A stretch of DNA of 64,000 nucleotides from positions 5,700,501-5,764,500 of the forward strand of contig NZ_CP109000.1 in assembly GCF_036226605.1 (NCBI RefSeq), written 5' to 3'. The notes beneath the pieces were generated by a model, which saw nothing but the letters and a program-made list of their open reading frames with translations, was not told the DNA's origin and searched no databases. Numbering within the stretch: the first letter of the stretch is position 1; the number at the start of each line of letters is the position of its first letter. The DNA comes from Streptomyces sp. NBC_00704. GTDB lineage: Bacteria > Actinomycetota > Actinomycetes > Streptomycetales > Streptomycetaceae. The translations under genes and the position numbers were made by a program. Positions 34,882-43,976 of this stretch are shown piece after piece.

Positions 34882-35259
34882 TCAGCCGGCGGTGTAGGCG
34901 GTGTACTCGTCGGCGGAGAGCAGGTCGCCCGGCTCGTCCGTCACGCGTACCTTGAACAGCCATCCGCCCTCGAAGGGGGCGGAGTTCACCAGCGACGGGT
35001 CGTCGACGACGTCCTGGTTGACCTCGGCGATCTCACCGGAGACGGGCGCGTACAGCTCGCTGACCGACTTCGTCGACTCCAGTTCGCCGCAGGACTCGCC
35101 CGCGGTCACCGCGTCGCCGACCTCCGGGAGCTGGACGAAGACCACGTCGCCGAGCGCGTTGGCCGCGTGCTCCGTGATGCCGACCGTCGAGACGCCGTCC
35201 TCGACGACCGACAGCCACTCGTGCTCCTTGCTGTAGCGCAGCTGCTGGGGGTTGCTCAT
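34882..35259 (-). CDS. gcvH: Glycine cleavage system H protein
   Basis: 125 aa, normal length. It is the lipoyl carrier of the glycine cleavage complex, shuttling the aminomethyl group between P, T and L proteins. The lipoylation lysine lies in GELESTKSVSELYAP (about residue 64). ATG 35259 is preceded by AGGAG. It is the second gene of the gcvT-gcvH-glyA operon; gcvP is not in the window. Confidence 0.97.
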   Translation of the reverse strand: MSNPQQLRYSKEHEWLSVVEDGVSTVGITEHAANALGDVVFVQLPEVGDAVTAGESCGELESTKSVSELYAPVSGEIAEVNQDVVDDPSLVNSAPFEGGWLFKVRVTDEPGDLLSADEYTAYTAG

Positions 35260-35389
35260 GGCCTGAATTCTCCTGTACGCGGTGGAGTGCTGTTGAAGGG
35301 GGACGGCTGCGGACGCACGTGAGCAGCGAGAATGTGCGCAGTCTCACGCGGCCCGGTCGCACGCTGCGGCGCGGGGACGCGCCCAGTGT

Positions 35390-36517
35390 CTACTTCTGGC
35401 GCCGGTAGAACGGCAGCGCCACGACCTCGTACGGCTCGTGCGCGCCGCGGATGTCGACGCCGACGCCCGGGGCGCCCGGCGCCGCGTGGGCCGCGTCGAC
35501 GTACGCCATCGCGATCGGCTTGCCGAGGGTGGGGGAGGGGGCGCCGGAGGTGACCTCGCCGATCACCTCGCCGCCGGCGACGACCGCGTACCCGGCGCGG
35601 GGGACGCGACGCCCCTCGGCGACCAGGCCGACCAGCACGCGCGGCGGCTTCTCCTCGGCGCGGGCGGCGGCCGCGGCGAGCGCCTCGCGGCCCACGAAGT
35701 CGCCCTCCTTCTGGAACTTCACCACCCGGCCGAGCCCGGCGTCGAACGGGGTGAGGGAGGTGCTCAGCTCGTGCCCGTACAGCGGCATGCCCGCCTCCAG
35801 GCGCAGCGTGTCCCGGCAGGACAGACCGCAGGGGACCAGGCCGGCGCCCTCGCCGGCCTCGGTCAGCGCCTGCCACAGTTCGACGGCGTGCTCCGGCTTC
35901 ACGAACAGCTCGAAGCCGTCCTCACCGGTGTAGCCGGTGCGCGCGATGAGGGCGGGGACGCCGGCGACCGTGCCGGGCAGGCCGGCGTAGTACTTCAGGC
36001 CGTCGAGGTCGGCGTCGGTCAGCGACTTCAGGATGCCGGGCGACTGCGGGCCCTGGACGGCGATCAGCGCGTAGGCGTCCCGGTCGTCGCGGACCTCGGC
36101 GTCGAAGCCCGCCGAGCGCTCCACGAGCGCGTCCAGCACGACCTGGGCGTTGGAGGCGTTGGCGACGACCATGTACTCGCTCTCGGCGAGCCGGTACACG
36201 ATCAGGTCGTCCAGGATGCCGCCGTCGGCCCGGCAGATCATGGTGTAGCGGGCGCGGCCCGTGCCCACGGCCGAGAGGTCGCCCACCAGCGCGAAGTTCA
36301 GGAGCTCGGCCGCCTGCGGGCCGCTCACGGTGATCTCGCCCATGTGCGAGAGGTCGAAGAGCCCGGCCCGGGTGCGGACGGCGGTGTGCTCGTCGCGCTC
36401 GGAGCCGTAGCGCAGGGGCATGTCCCAGCCGGCGAAGTCGGTCATCGTCGCGCCGAGCGAGCGATGCAGGGCGTCGAGCGCGGTGCGGCGCACGGCCGTG
36501 GATTCGGTACTGCTCAT
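35390..36517 (-). CDS. gcvT: Glycine cleavage system T protein (aminomethyltransferase)
   Basis: 375 aa from ATG 36517. It transfers the methylene group from aminomethyl-lipoyl-H protein to tetrahydrofolate and releases ammonia. Landmarks are FAGWDMPLRYGSERDEH, GLFDLSHMGEITV, RTGYTGEDGFELF and CGLSCRDTLRLEAGMPLYGHEL. It is the first gene of the operon, 82 bp downstream of a tandem glycine riboswitch. A longer in-frame extension to 36607 was rejected because it has no ribosome binding site and runs into the leader. Confidence 0.97.
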   Translation of the reverse strand: MSSTESTAVRRTALDALHRSLGATMTDFAGWDMPLRYGSERDEHTAVRTRAGLFDLSHMGEITVSGPQAAELLNFALVGDLSAVGTGRARYTMICRADGGILDDLIVYRLAESEYMVVANASNAQVVLDALVERSAGFDAEVRDDRDAYALIAVQGPQSPGILKSLTDADLDGLKYYAGLPGTVAGVPALIARTGYTGEDGFELFVKPEHAVELWQALTEAGEGAGLVPCGLSCRDTLRLEAGMPLYGHELSTSLTPFDAGLGRVVKFQKEGDFVGREALAAAAARAEEKPPRVLVGLVAEGRRVPRAGYAVVAGGEVIGEVTSGAPSPTLGKPIAMAYVDAAHAAPGAPGVGVDIRGAHEPYEVVALPFYRRQK

Positions 36518-36599
36518 CGGTCGGTCGTCTCCCAGGGGCAATGGGGTCCCCCGCGCGAGCGGATCCGGGCGTGGGGGATGGCGAGGTCGTTCCTCCCCA

Positions 36600-36795
36600 T
36601 CTGTCATCGGAACCTGAGAGGTTCGCCATGATCGCGAAGATCGTGACTTGCACCTTGGGTGGAGCCGCCCGTGGGCGACCCGCTTTTCAGATGTGCCTCG
36701 CCCGCGCGGTAACGGTGCCTGAGAGATTCAAGGGAGGGACTTGCTCCTTCGGCGCCCCAGCGAAGCTGCTGCTGAGGACTCTCCCGCGCGGATTC
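36600..36795 (-). promoter_or_regulatory. Tandem glycine riboswitch
   Basis: On the minus strand two glycine aptamers follow each other. The first (about 36795-36705) has GCGGGAGAG, the conserved CCGAAGGAGCAA and CUCUCAGGCACC. The second (about 36700-36600) has GGUGCAAGUCACG and ends CCUCUCAGGUUCC. The shared CUCUCAGG elements and the short linker are the published tandem glycine-riboswitch pattern. It leads into gcvT-gcvH-glyA. Glycine binding is expected to switch these genes on; the expression platform lies in the 82 nt before gcvT and is not resolved here. Confidence 0.93.
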
Positions 36796-36974
36796 AAACG
36801 GCCGGTATGCAGTTGGCGCGGCCATCATCGCACGGCCCGCCCCGATCACGGCAGGGCCGTATCTGTAACCGGCCTGTGTCGGTACGCGCATGAAAACGCG
36901 AGACGCCGCCCATTACCTTCTCTTTACGCTTGGCGGGGATGAGGCCCACCTGACCCCAGGGGAGGACGATCACG

Positions 36975-37661
36975 GTGAACAGGACGACGCGCACGGCGAC
37001 GACCACGGCGTTGGCCACCGGCGCGGGGATCGCGCTGCCCGCCCGGCCGGGCCCGACGGCCCGGGACGCGCGCGCTGCGCGGCCCGCGCCCGTCGTCCGT
37101 GACCTCCGCGACCGGGCCGGCCGCAGCCCGCACGGCCTGCTCTTCGGACCCCGCGACCTGGTCGTGGTGACCGGCCTGCCCGGCAGCGGCAAGTCCACGC
37201 TGATGCGGCGGACGGCGGGCGGCGTCCGCGTCGACTCCCAGGACACCCGCGACCGCTGGGACGCGCGCATGCCCGGCTTCCTGCCCTACGCCCTCTACCG
37301 CCCCCTCGTCCGCCTCTCCCACTACGCCGGGCTGCGCCGGGCCCTGCGCGGCGGCGGGGGCGTCGTCGTGCACGACTGCGGCGCGCAGGCCTGGGTCCGC
37401 GGCTGGTTGGGCCGCGCGGCCCGCCGCCGCGGCGGCACGCTCCACCTGATCGTCCTCGACGTCGGCGCGGACACGGCGCTGGCGGGCCAGCGCGAGCGCG
37501 GCCGGGGCGTCTCGCGCTACGCCTTCCTGCGGCACCGCCGCGCGGCCGCCCGGCTGCTGCGCGCGGTGGAGAAGGGGCGGCTGCCCGCGGGCTGCGGGGC
37601 GGCGGTCCTGCTCGACCGGCCCGCGGCCGACGTCCTGCGGCGCATCGGCTTCACGGGCTGA
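36975..37661 (+). CDS. Small P-loop ATPase/kinase-like protein
   Basis: 228 aa from GTG 36975 with GGGGAGG 9 nt upstream. A basic, Ala/Arg-rich N-terminus (about 50 residues) is followed by VVVTGLPGSGKSTLMRR (Walker A) and the downstream strand GGVVVHDCGAQ. RERGRGVSRYAFLRHRRAA fits the lid region of zeta-toxin/APS-kinase-like NTP-binding folds. The substrate is unknown; it is divergent from the glycine operon, and the gap between them holds the riboswitch leader and both promoters. Confidence 0.8.
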   Translation: MNRTTRTATTTALATGAGIALPARPGPTARDARAARPAPVVRDLRDRAGRSPHGLLFGPRDLVVVTGLPGSGKSTLMRRTAGGVRVDSQDTRDRWDARMPGFLPYALYRPLVRLSHYAGLRRALRGGGGVVVHDCGAQAWVRGWLGRAARRRGGTLHLIVLDVGADTALAGQRERGRGVSRYAFLRHRRAAARLLRAVEKGRLPAGCGAAVLLDRPAADVLRRIGFTG

Positions 37662-37732
37662 ACCGGGCCTCCCGGCACCCGTTAGCCTTTCGGTCACAGC
37701 AGTGAGAGCGGTTCTCGGCAGGCGGTAGGCAG

Positions 37733-38524
37733 ATGGACTTCCCACCGGCGGACTTCCCGACGGAATTCCCGGCGCAGGCACACCCCCATTCGCACGGCGG
37801 ATGGCCCGGCAACGAGCTGGAGGAGGTGCTCTCCGCCTCCCTCGGCGTGCCCGAGGCCGGCGCCCGGATCGTGGAGGTGCTCGGCCGCAGCTTCGTATGG
37901 GTGCCGCTGCCCGGCGGCGGCGGCCCGCACAGCGGCCCCCTCGACCTGCCCACGCTGGAGCTGGACGGCCAGGTGTACGTGCCGGTCTTCAGCTCCGAGG
38001 AGCAGCTGCGCCGGGTCGCCGGCGCGCACATGTCGTTCACGGTCGCCCCGGCCGTGGAGTTCGCCCGCGGGCTGCCCCCGCAGGCCGGCATCCTGGTCAA
38101 CCCCGACGGCGTGGTCGGCGTCCCGCTGCCGCCGCCGGCCGTGGCCGAACTGTGTCGGGCGGGCCGCACCCCGCTGGACGGCCCGGCGAGCGGCGGCCGG
38201 GTCCGCCTCTACGAGCCCGACTGGCAGGACGACCCCGTCGACTTCCTGGCCGCGGCCTCCGCGGAGTTCGAGGCCATCGGCGTGGTCCGCACCGCCCGCC
38301 GCTGCCTGGCCGCGATCGAGACGGCTGACCCGGTGATGTTCGTCGGTGTGGAACTCTCCCAGTGGGAGGGCGACCTGCGCGCGTTGCCGCTGGAGGCCCT
38401 CGGCAGGGCGCTGGGCGCGACGGCGTCGCCCTGGCCCGTCAACCTGGTGCTGCTGGACGTCGCCCAGGACCCGGTGGGGGAGTGGCTGCGGGAACGGGTC
38501 CGCCCCTTCTACACGCGGCCCTGA
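37733..38524 (+). CDS. SseB-family protein (enhanced serine sensitivity), copy 1
   Basis: 263 aa. The N-terminal SseB domain (about 25-150: GNELEEVLSASLGVPEAGARIVEVL, LDGQVYVPVFSSEEQLRRV, GILVNPDG) is followed by a second domain (GGRVRLYEPDWQDDPVDFLAAASAEF, VVRTARRCLAAIETADPVMFVGVEL). E. coli SseB was named for a serine-sensitivity phenotype; its mechanism is unknown. Its position beside serine deaminase and glyA fits a link to serine balance. A related gene follows 310 bp downstream. Confidence 0.85.
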   Translation: MDFPPADFPTEFPAQAHPHSHGGWPGNELEEVLSASLGVPEAGARIVEVLGRSFVWVPLPGGGGPHSGPLDLPTLELDGQVYVPVFSSEEQLRRVAGAHMSFTVAPAVEFARGLPPQAGILVNPDGVVGVPLPPPAVAELCRAGRTPLDGPASGGRVRLYEPDWQDDPVDFLAAASAEFEAIGVVRTARRCLAAIETADPVMFVGVELSQWEGDLRALPLEALGRALGATASPWPVNLVLLDVAQDPVGEWLRERVRPFYTRP

Positions 38525-38531
38525 CCAATCG

Positions 38532-38609
38532 CGCGAGGCCGCGGCCGACGGCGTTCCCGCCACAAGGCGGCGGGGAGGGCCGCGAGGCCGCGGCCGACGG
38601 CGTTCCCGC
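38532..38609 (+). repeat. 29-bp direct repeat, two copies 49 bp apart
   Basis: Identical copies at 38532-38560 and 38581-38609 (starting CGCGAGGCCGCGGCCGACGG). They sit in the 310-bp gap between the two SseB-family genes. The rest of the gap is very GC-rich, with no gene or clear promoter other than the ribosome binding site before 38835. Function unknown; it could be slippage-derived or a terminator-like structure, since each copy contains CCGCGG. Confidence 0.85.
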
Positions 38610-38834
38610 GGCGAGGCCGCGGGGAAAGGCCGTGGGGACGGGCCGCGCGGACCAGGTCGGGCGGACGGGCCGTGGGGGCGGCCCGGGGGCGGGGGGCCGC
38701 GGCCCGCTACGGCTCGCGCGCGGGGGCCCGGGGTCACAAACGGACCGCACCCGCCAACGTGCCGGTCCTCCTGACCCCTTGGACGCTTAAGCTGGACTCC
38801 GACGCGGGACGACACGGAAGAAGGGGCGGTACAG

Positions 38835-39629
38835 GTGAGCGCCAGCGGCATCGCGACCGGTCAGGTCGAGCACATGCTGCGCCAGGTCACGCCCGGGCGC
38901 TACGACGCCTACGAGGCGCTCCTGCGCGCGCTCGCGACCCCTTCCTCCGGCCAGGTCTGGATGCTGCTGTGGCACGGCCAGGCCGGCTCCCCGGACGCGC
39001 AGTACGGGAACATGGAGGTCGAGGGCCACGGCTACGCGCCCTGCGTGACCTCCGCACAGGAACTGAGCGCCAGCGGCTGGAACAGGTCGTACGAGGTGAT
39101 CGACGGGCTGGACGCGGCCCGCACGCTCTACCCCGACCACTACGGCCTCTGGCTGAACCCGCACGCCCCCGGCGGTGGCATGGGCATCCCCTGGCTGGAC
39201 CTGCGCCGCATCGCCACCGGTCTGGAGCGCCAGCCCGCCGGCCCGCTGCGGCTGTCCGAGCCCGGCATCGAGATCCCGCAGTTCTACGCCCTGCTCGCGC
39301 AGAACGCCCACCGCACCCCGGTGGTCCGCGCGCTGCGCCGGGCCTGGGTGCAGCCCGCGCTGGGCGCGCCCTACCTGGCCCTCGGTCTCGACGTCTACGA
39401 GTCCTCCCCGCCGGCCGTGGACGCCGTCCGGGCGATGATGCAGCAGTCCGTCGCGGCGGTGCCGGACGGGCTGCCGGTCTCGACGGTCGCCATGACCGAC
39501 GAGTACGACCCCGTCGTCATGTGGATGCGCGCCAACGCGCGGCCGTTCTACGACCGCGAGGCGCACGCCGCCGCTCCCGCCCAGGCTCCCGCGGGCGGCT
39601 ACGGCTTTCCGCCCGCCGGACGTTACTGA
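38835..39629 (+). CDS. SseB-family protein, copy 2
   Basis: 264 aa from GTG 38835 (GAAGGGGCGG upstream). It reads SGQVWMLLWHGQAGSPDAQYGNMEVEGHGYAPCVTSAQELSASG in the SseB region, then a C-terminal domain with FYALLAQNAHRTPVVRALRRAWVQP. Its end (YDPVVMWMRANARPFYDRE) parallels copy 1 (DPVGEWLRERVRPFYTR), so the two are distant paralogues with the same two-domain plan. The function is not established. The tail is Ala/Pro/Gly-rich. Confidence 0.8.
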   Translation: MSASGIATGQVEHMLRQVTPGRYDAYEALLRALATPSSGQVWMLLWHGQAGSPDAQYGNMEVEGHGYAPCVTSAQELSASGWNRSYEVIDGLDAARTLYPDHYGLWLNPHAPGGGMGIPWLDLRRIATGLERQPAGPLRLSEPGIEIPQFYALLAQNAHRTPVVRALRRAWVQPALGAPYLALGLDVYESSPPAVDAVRAMMQQSVAAVPDGLPVSTVAMTDEYDPVVMWMRANARPFYDREAHAAAPAQAPAGGYGFPPAGRY

Positions 39630-39943
39630 CCCCTTCGCCGCTCCTGACTCCATGGCAGGAGTCGGACTTCTTCGCGCGTAGATAACAGCGATATGGGGTG
39701 GACGCGCCCAATATGCCCGAATTTGTCACTGTCCGGGGGGCGTTACCCGCCGTCCGGATAACGGAACCCCTCTACCCGCATCACGTTTACGCATCCATTC
39801 ACTGCCAAGTCTGGCAACAGATCGCCAAAGCGTTGAAGACTCCCGCTCCAGGGGGACTTATCCCCCGCGTATTACGGACTGATCACGCCGCTACAGCGGC
39901 AAGTGCGGGCCGGCTACCGCCGGTTGAGAGGGGTCCCTGCCAG
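39630..39943 (+). other. 314-bp leader of the peptide ABC transporter operon
   Basis: No gene is supported. A stem (CTCCTGACTCC / GGAGTC region, 39641-39662) just after the SseB stop could be a weak terminator. The AT-richer stretch 39675-39800, including TAGATAACAG and TTTACGCATCC, is where the promoter of the transporter operon should lie, but no -35/-10 pair is convincing. The ribosome binding site GAGAGG precedes the ATG at 39944. Confidence 0.5.
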
Positions 39944-40951
39944 ATGACGGCACCATTGCACGAGCCGACCGCGGAAGCGGCCCCGAGTGCGGCCGAGGAA
40001 GCGGCGGTCGCCAGCAGCGACGCCAAGGCCGTTCAGGGCCGTTCCCTGGGCCGGATCGCCTGGGAGCGCCTCAAGCGGGACAAGCTCGCCCTCACGGGCG
40101 GAATCGTGGTGCTCCTCCTCGTGGTGGTCGCGCTGCTCGCGCCCGTCATCACGAGCCTCCTCGGGCAGGACCCGAACGAGTACCACGAGAACCTCATCGA
40201 CCCGCTCTTCGGCACCCCCACGGGTTCCCTGGGCGGCCTGAGCGGCGACCACCTGCTCGGCGTCGAGCCGGTCAACGGCCGCGACATCTTCGCCCGCATC
40301 CTCTACGGGGCCCGGATCTCCCTCCTGGTCGGCTTCCTGTCCGCCGTGGTGGCCGTGATCCTCGGAACGGTGCTGGGCATCCTCGCCGGCTTCTTCGGCG
40401 GCTGGGTCGACTCCCTGATCAGCCGGGTGATGGACGGTCTGCTCGCGTTCCCGCAGCTGCTGTTCATCATCGCGCTGGTCTCCGTCATGCCGAACCACAT
40501 GCTGGGCCTCACCGGTTCGAGCGTGCGCGTCTTCGTGATGATCCTGGTCATCGGGTTCTTCGGATGGCCCTACATCGGACGCGTGGTGCGCGGCCAGACG
40601 CTCTCGCTGCGCGAGCGCGAGTACGTCGAGGCCGCCCGCTCGCTCGGCGCCGGACGGATGTACATCCTGTTCAAGGAGCTGCTGCCCAACCTGGTCGCCC
40701 CGATCGTCGTCTACACCACGATGATGATCCCCACCAACATCCTCACCGAGGCGGCGCTGAGCTTCCTGGGCGTCGGCGTCAAGCCGCCCACCGCCTCGTG
40801 GGGACAGATGCTCTCGAGCGCGATCGACTACTACGAGTCGGACCCCATGTACATGGTGGTCCCCGGTCTGGCGATCTTCATCACCGTGCTGGCGTTCAAC
40901 CTCTTCGGTGACGGCATCCGGGACGCGCTCGACCCCAAGGCCTCGCGCTGA
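39944..40951 (+). CDS. Peptide/nickel-type ABC transporter permease (OppC/DppC family)
   Basis: 335 aa from ATG 39944. A cytoplasmic N-terminus of about 50 residues (WERLKRDKLALTGG just before membrane segment 1), a long external loop, then five further membrane segments. The ATPase-docking EAA loop is EREYVEAARSLGAGRMYILFKELLPN. The earlier in-frame ATG at 39698 was rejected because its extra 82 residues lack hydrophobic or domain character. First gene of a five-gene uptake operon: permease, binding lipoprotein, permease, two ATPases. Confidence 0.95.
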   Translation: MTAPLHEPTAEAAPSAAEEAAVASSDAKAVQGRSLGRIAWERLKRDKLALTGGIVVLLLVVVALLAPVITSLLGQDPNEYHENLIDPLFGTPTGSLGGLSGDHLLGVEPVNGRDIFARILYGARISLLVGFLSAVVAVILGTVLGILAGFFGGWVDSLISRVMDGLLAFPQLLFIIALVSVMPNHMLGLTGSSVRVFVMILVIGFFGWPYIGRVVRGQTLSLREREYVEAARSLGAGRMYILFKELLPNLVAPIVVYTTMMIPTNILTEAALSFLGVGVKPPTASWGQMLSSAIDYYESDPMYMVVPGLAIFITVLAFNLFGDGIRDALDPKASR

Positions 40952-41070
40952 TCCGCCCCGCAGGGGATCCGCGACCACAGCGAGCCGCAGAACCGCCGGG
41001 AACACGGCGCCCCAACCGTTCCGTGGTCTTTACACGGGATATCTCTCATCTATCCGGAGGATCCGAGATC

Positions 41071-42867
41071 GTGACTACCCAACGCACCTCAGGGCGGCGG
41101 AAGCAGGCGCTCGCCGCTACTGCCGCGGTCGCCGCGCTGCTGACCACGGCAGCGTGCGGCGGTGGCGGAGACGACGACAAGGGCTCGAAGACCGGCGCCG
41201 CCGGCTTCGACGCCGCGAACAACAAGGTCGCCCAGGCCTCCGCCGCCAAGAAGGGCGGCACGCTGAAGTTCGGTGCCGCGCAGGACGCCGACTCGTGGGA
41301 CACCACGCGTGGCTACTACGGCATGATGTGGAACTTCGCCCGCTACTACAGCCGCCAGCTCGTCACCAACAAGGCCGAGCCGGGCGCCGCGGGCGCCGAG
41401 ATCACTCCGGACCTCGCCACCGCGACCGCGAAGGTCACGGACGACGGCAAGACCTACACGTACACCCTGCGTGACGGCGTCACCTGGGAGGACGGCAAGC
41501 CGGTCACGTCCAAGGACGTGAAGTACGGCATCGAGCGCGTGTGGGCGCAGGACGTGCTGTCCGGCGGTCCGACGTACCTGAAGGACGTCCTCGACCCCAA
41601 GGGCGCCTACAAGGGCCCCTACAAGGACACGTCGGCCGACAAGCTGGGTCTGAAGGCGATCGACACGCCCGACGACAAGACCATCGTCTTCCACCTGCCC
41701 GAGGCCAACTCGGACTTCGAGGAGATGCTGGCCCTGGTGTCGGCGTCGCCGGTCCGCCAGGACATGGACACCAAGTCCAAGTACGGCCTGAAGCCGTTCT
41801 CCTCGGGCCCGTACAAGTTCGCCTCGTACGCCCCCGGCAAGGACCTCAAGCTGGTCCGCAACACCAGCTGGAAGCAGGCCTCGGACCCGGTCCGCAAGGC
41901 CTACCCGGACGAGATCACCATCAAGTTCTTCTCGGACGCCAACCAGCTCGACCAGCGTCTGCTCAGCGGTGACCTGGACCTCGACCTGAACCAGACCGGC
42001 ATGTCGCCGCAGGGCCGCACCACCGCCCTGAAGCAGCACAAGGCCAACCTGGACAACCCGGTCTCCGGCTACGTCCGCTACGCGGTCTTCCCGCAGAGCG
42101 TGAAGCCGTTCGACAACATCGAGTGCCGCAAGGCCGTCATCCTCGGCGCCGACCACGTGTCGCTCCAGACCGCCCGCGGCGGCCCGGTCGCCGGCGGCGA
42201 CATCGGCACCAACATGCTCCCGCCGTCCGTCCCGGGCGCCGAGGGCCAGAAGTACGACCCGTACAAGCTCGCGGGCGACAACAAGAACGGCAACGCGGCC
42301 GAGGCCAAGGCGGCCCTGAAGGCCTGCGGTCAGCCGAACGGCTTCAAGACCACCATCGCGGTGCGCAACAACAAGCCGGTCGAGGTGGCCACCGCCCAGT
42401 CGCTCCAGGCGTCGCTGGCGAAGATCGGCATCACCGCCGAGATCGACCAGTACGACGGCTCGCAGACCGCCGGCATCATCGGCAGCCCTTCGAACGTGAA
42501 GAAGAAGGGCTACGGCATCATCATCATGGGCTGGGGTCCGGACTTCCCGTCCGTCCAGGGCTTCGGTCTGCCGCTGTGGAACAGCAAGTACATCGCGCAG
42601 AGCGGTAACAACAACTACGCGCTGATCAACGACAAGACGATCGACGGTCTGTTCTCGTCGTACGTCACCACGCTGGACGACGCCGGCAAGACCAAGATCG
42701 CCACGGAGATCAACCACAAGGTGATGGAGGGCGCGTACTACCTGCCCTTCGTCTTCGAGCGGTTCATCAACTGGCGCTCGGACAACCTGGCGAACGTCTA
42801 CACCACCGACGGTTACAGCGGTCAGTACGACTTCGTGAACCTCGGTCTGAAGAACCCGAAGAAGTAG
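41071..42867 (+). CDS. Peptide ABC transporter substrate-binding lipoprotein
   Basis: 598 aa from GTG 41071 with CCGGAGG upstream. The signal peptide has a basic start (RTSGRRKQALAAT), a hydrophobic core and the lipobox-like TTAAC followed by GGGGDDDKGS, so the mature protein would be lipid-anchored outside the membrane. The SBP family 5 body shows GGTLKFGAAQDADSWDTTRGY, YTLRDGVTWEDGKPVTSKDV and SSGPYKFASY. It captures the ligand, probably oligopeptides or dipeptides, for the flanking permeases. Confidence 0.95.
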   Translation: MTTQRTSGRRKQALAATAAVAALLTTAACGGGGDDDKGSKTGAAGFDAANNKVAQASAAKKGGTLKFGAAQDADSWDTTRGYYGMMWNFARYYSRQLVTNKAEPGAAGAEITPDLATATAKVTDDGKTYTYTLRDGVTWEDGKPVTSKDVKYGIERVWAQDVLSGGPTYLKDVLDPKGAYKGPYKDTSADKLGLKAIDTPDDKTIVFHLPEANSDFEEMLALVSASPVRQDMDTKSKYGLKPFSSGPYKFASYAPGKDLKLVRNTSWKQASDPVRKAYPDEITIKFFSDANQLDQRLLSGDLDLDLNQTGMSPQGRTTALKQHKANLDNPVSGYVRYAVFPQSVKPFDNIECRKAVILGADHVSLQTARGGPVAGGDIGTNMLPPSVPGAEGQKYDPYKLAGDNKNGNAAEAKAALKACGQPNGFKTTIAVRNNKPVEVATAQSLQASLAKIGITAEIDQYDGSQTAGIIGSPSNVKKKGYGIIIMGWGPDFPSVQGFGLPLWNSKYIAQSGNNNYALINDKTIDGLFSSYVTTLDDAGKTKIATEINHKVMEGAYYLPFVFERFINWRSDNLANVYTTDGYSGQYDFVNLGLKNPKK

Positions 42868-42977
42868 TCCCGGCACACCCGCCGAACGGCACGAAAGGCA
42901 GGTGAAGGCCGGCGCGGCGGACCCGCGGGTCACTGGACACAATCCGGTGGCCCGCGGTCCGCGGCGGGCCGAGAGCT

Positions 42978-43976
42978 GTGCTCGCTTACCTCATCAGGCG
43001 GCTGTTCGCCGCCGTAGTGATGCTCGTGGTCATCGTCATGGTGGTCTTCGGCATCTTCTTCCTCATCCCCAAGTGGGCTGGCGTAGACATCGCCTTGAGC
43101 TTCGTGGGCAAGCAGGCCGACCCTGCCGCCGTCGAGGGTGTGCGCGAGAAGCTGGGCCTGGGCGACCCGATCTACGCCCAGGTCTGGGAGTTCTTCAAGG
43201 GCATCTTCGCCGGTCGCACCTACACGGGCGGTGGCGACTCCATCCACTGCGCCGCCCCGTGCTTCGGCTACTCCTTCCGCAGCGAGCAGGCCGTCTGGCC
43301 GGTGCTGACCGACCGCTTCCCGGTGACGCTGGCGCTCGCGCTCGGCGCCGCCGTGCTGTGGCTGATCTTCGGCGTCTCGGCGGGTGTGCTCTCCGCGCTC
43401 AAGCGGGGCAGCATGTGGGACCGCGGCGCGATGGTCATCGCGCTCTCGGGCGTCTCCCTGCCGATCTACTTCACCGGCATGGTCGCCCTGTCGATCTTCG
43501 TGTACGGACTCGACCTGTTCGACGGGCAGTTCGTCCCCCTGGACGAGAGTTTCACCGGCTGGTTCGGCGGCATGATCCTGCCCTGGGTCACCCTCGCGTT
43601 CCTGTACGCGGCGATGTACGCCCGCATCACCCGGGCCACCATGCTGGAGATCCTCGGCGAGGACTACATCCGCACGGCCCGCGCCAAGGGCCTCAAGGAA
43701 CACACCGTCATCGGCAAGCACGCCATGCGCTCCACGATGACCCCGCTGCTGACCATGCTCGGCATGGACCTCGGCGCCCTCATCGGCGGTGCGATCCTGA
43801 CCGAGACGGCGTTCAACCTGCCCGGCCTCGGCCAGGCGGTGCTCAACGCCATCAAGAACCAGGACCTGCCCATCATCCTGGGCGTCACCCTGATCACTTC
43901 TCTGGCGGTGCTCGTCGCCAACCTCGTGGTGGACATTATGTACGCCGTGATCGACCCCCGAGTGAGGCTGGCATGA
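42978..43976 (+). CDS. Peptide ABC transporter permease (OppB/DppB family)
   Basis: 332 aa from GTG 42978. The first membrane segment, at residues 8-31, is followed by a large external loop with an unusual insertion (GRTYTGGGDSIHCAAPCFGYSF, two cysteines close together that could form a disulfide). The remaining five membrane segments and the EAA loop EDYIRTARAKGLKEHTVIGKHAMR are normal. The stop overlaps the ATPase start by 4 nt (ATGA). Confidence 0.95.
   Translation: MLAYLIRRLFAAVVMLVVIVMVVFGIFFLIPKWAGVDIALSFVGKQADPAAVEGVREKLGLGDPIYAQVWEFFKGIFAGRTYTGGGDSIHCAAPCFGYSFRSEQAVWPVLTDRFPVTLALALGAAVLWLIFGVSAGVLSALKRGSMWDRGAMVIALSGVSLPIYFTGMVALSIFVYGLDLFDGQFVPLDESFTGWFGGMILPWVTLAFLYAAMYARITRATMLEILGEDYIRTARAKGLKEHTVIGKHAMRSTMTPLLTMLGMDLGALIGGAILTETAFNLPGLGQAVLNAIKNQDLPIILGVTLITSLAVLVANLVVDIMYAVIDPRVRLA

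Noticed and set aside
39698..39943. 82-residue N-terminal extension of the OppC-type permease
   Set aside because: It lacks hydrophobic or domain character and a ribosome binding site; ATG 39944 has GAGAGG upstream and fits the family start.
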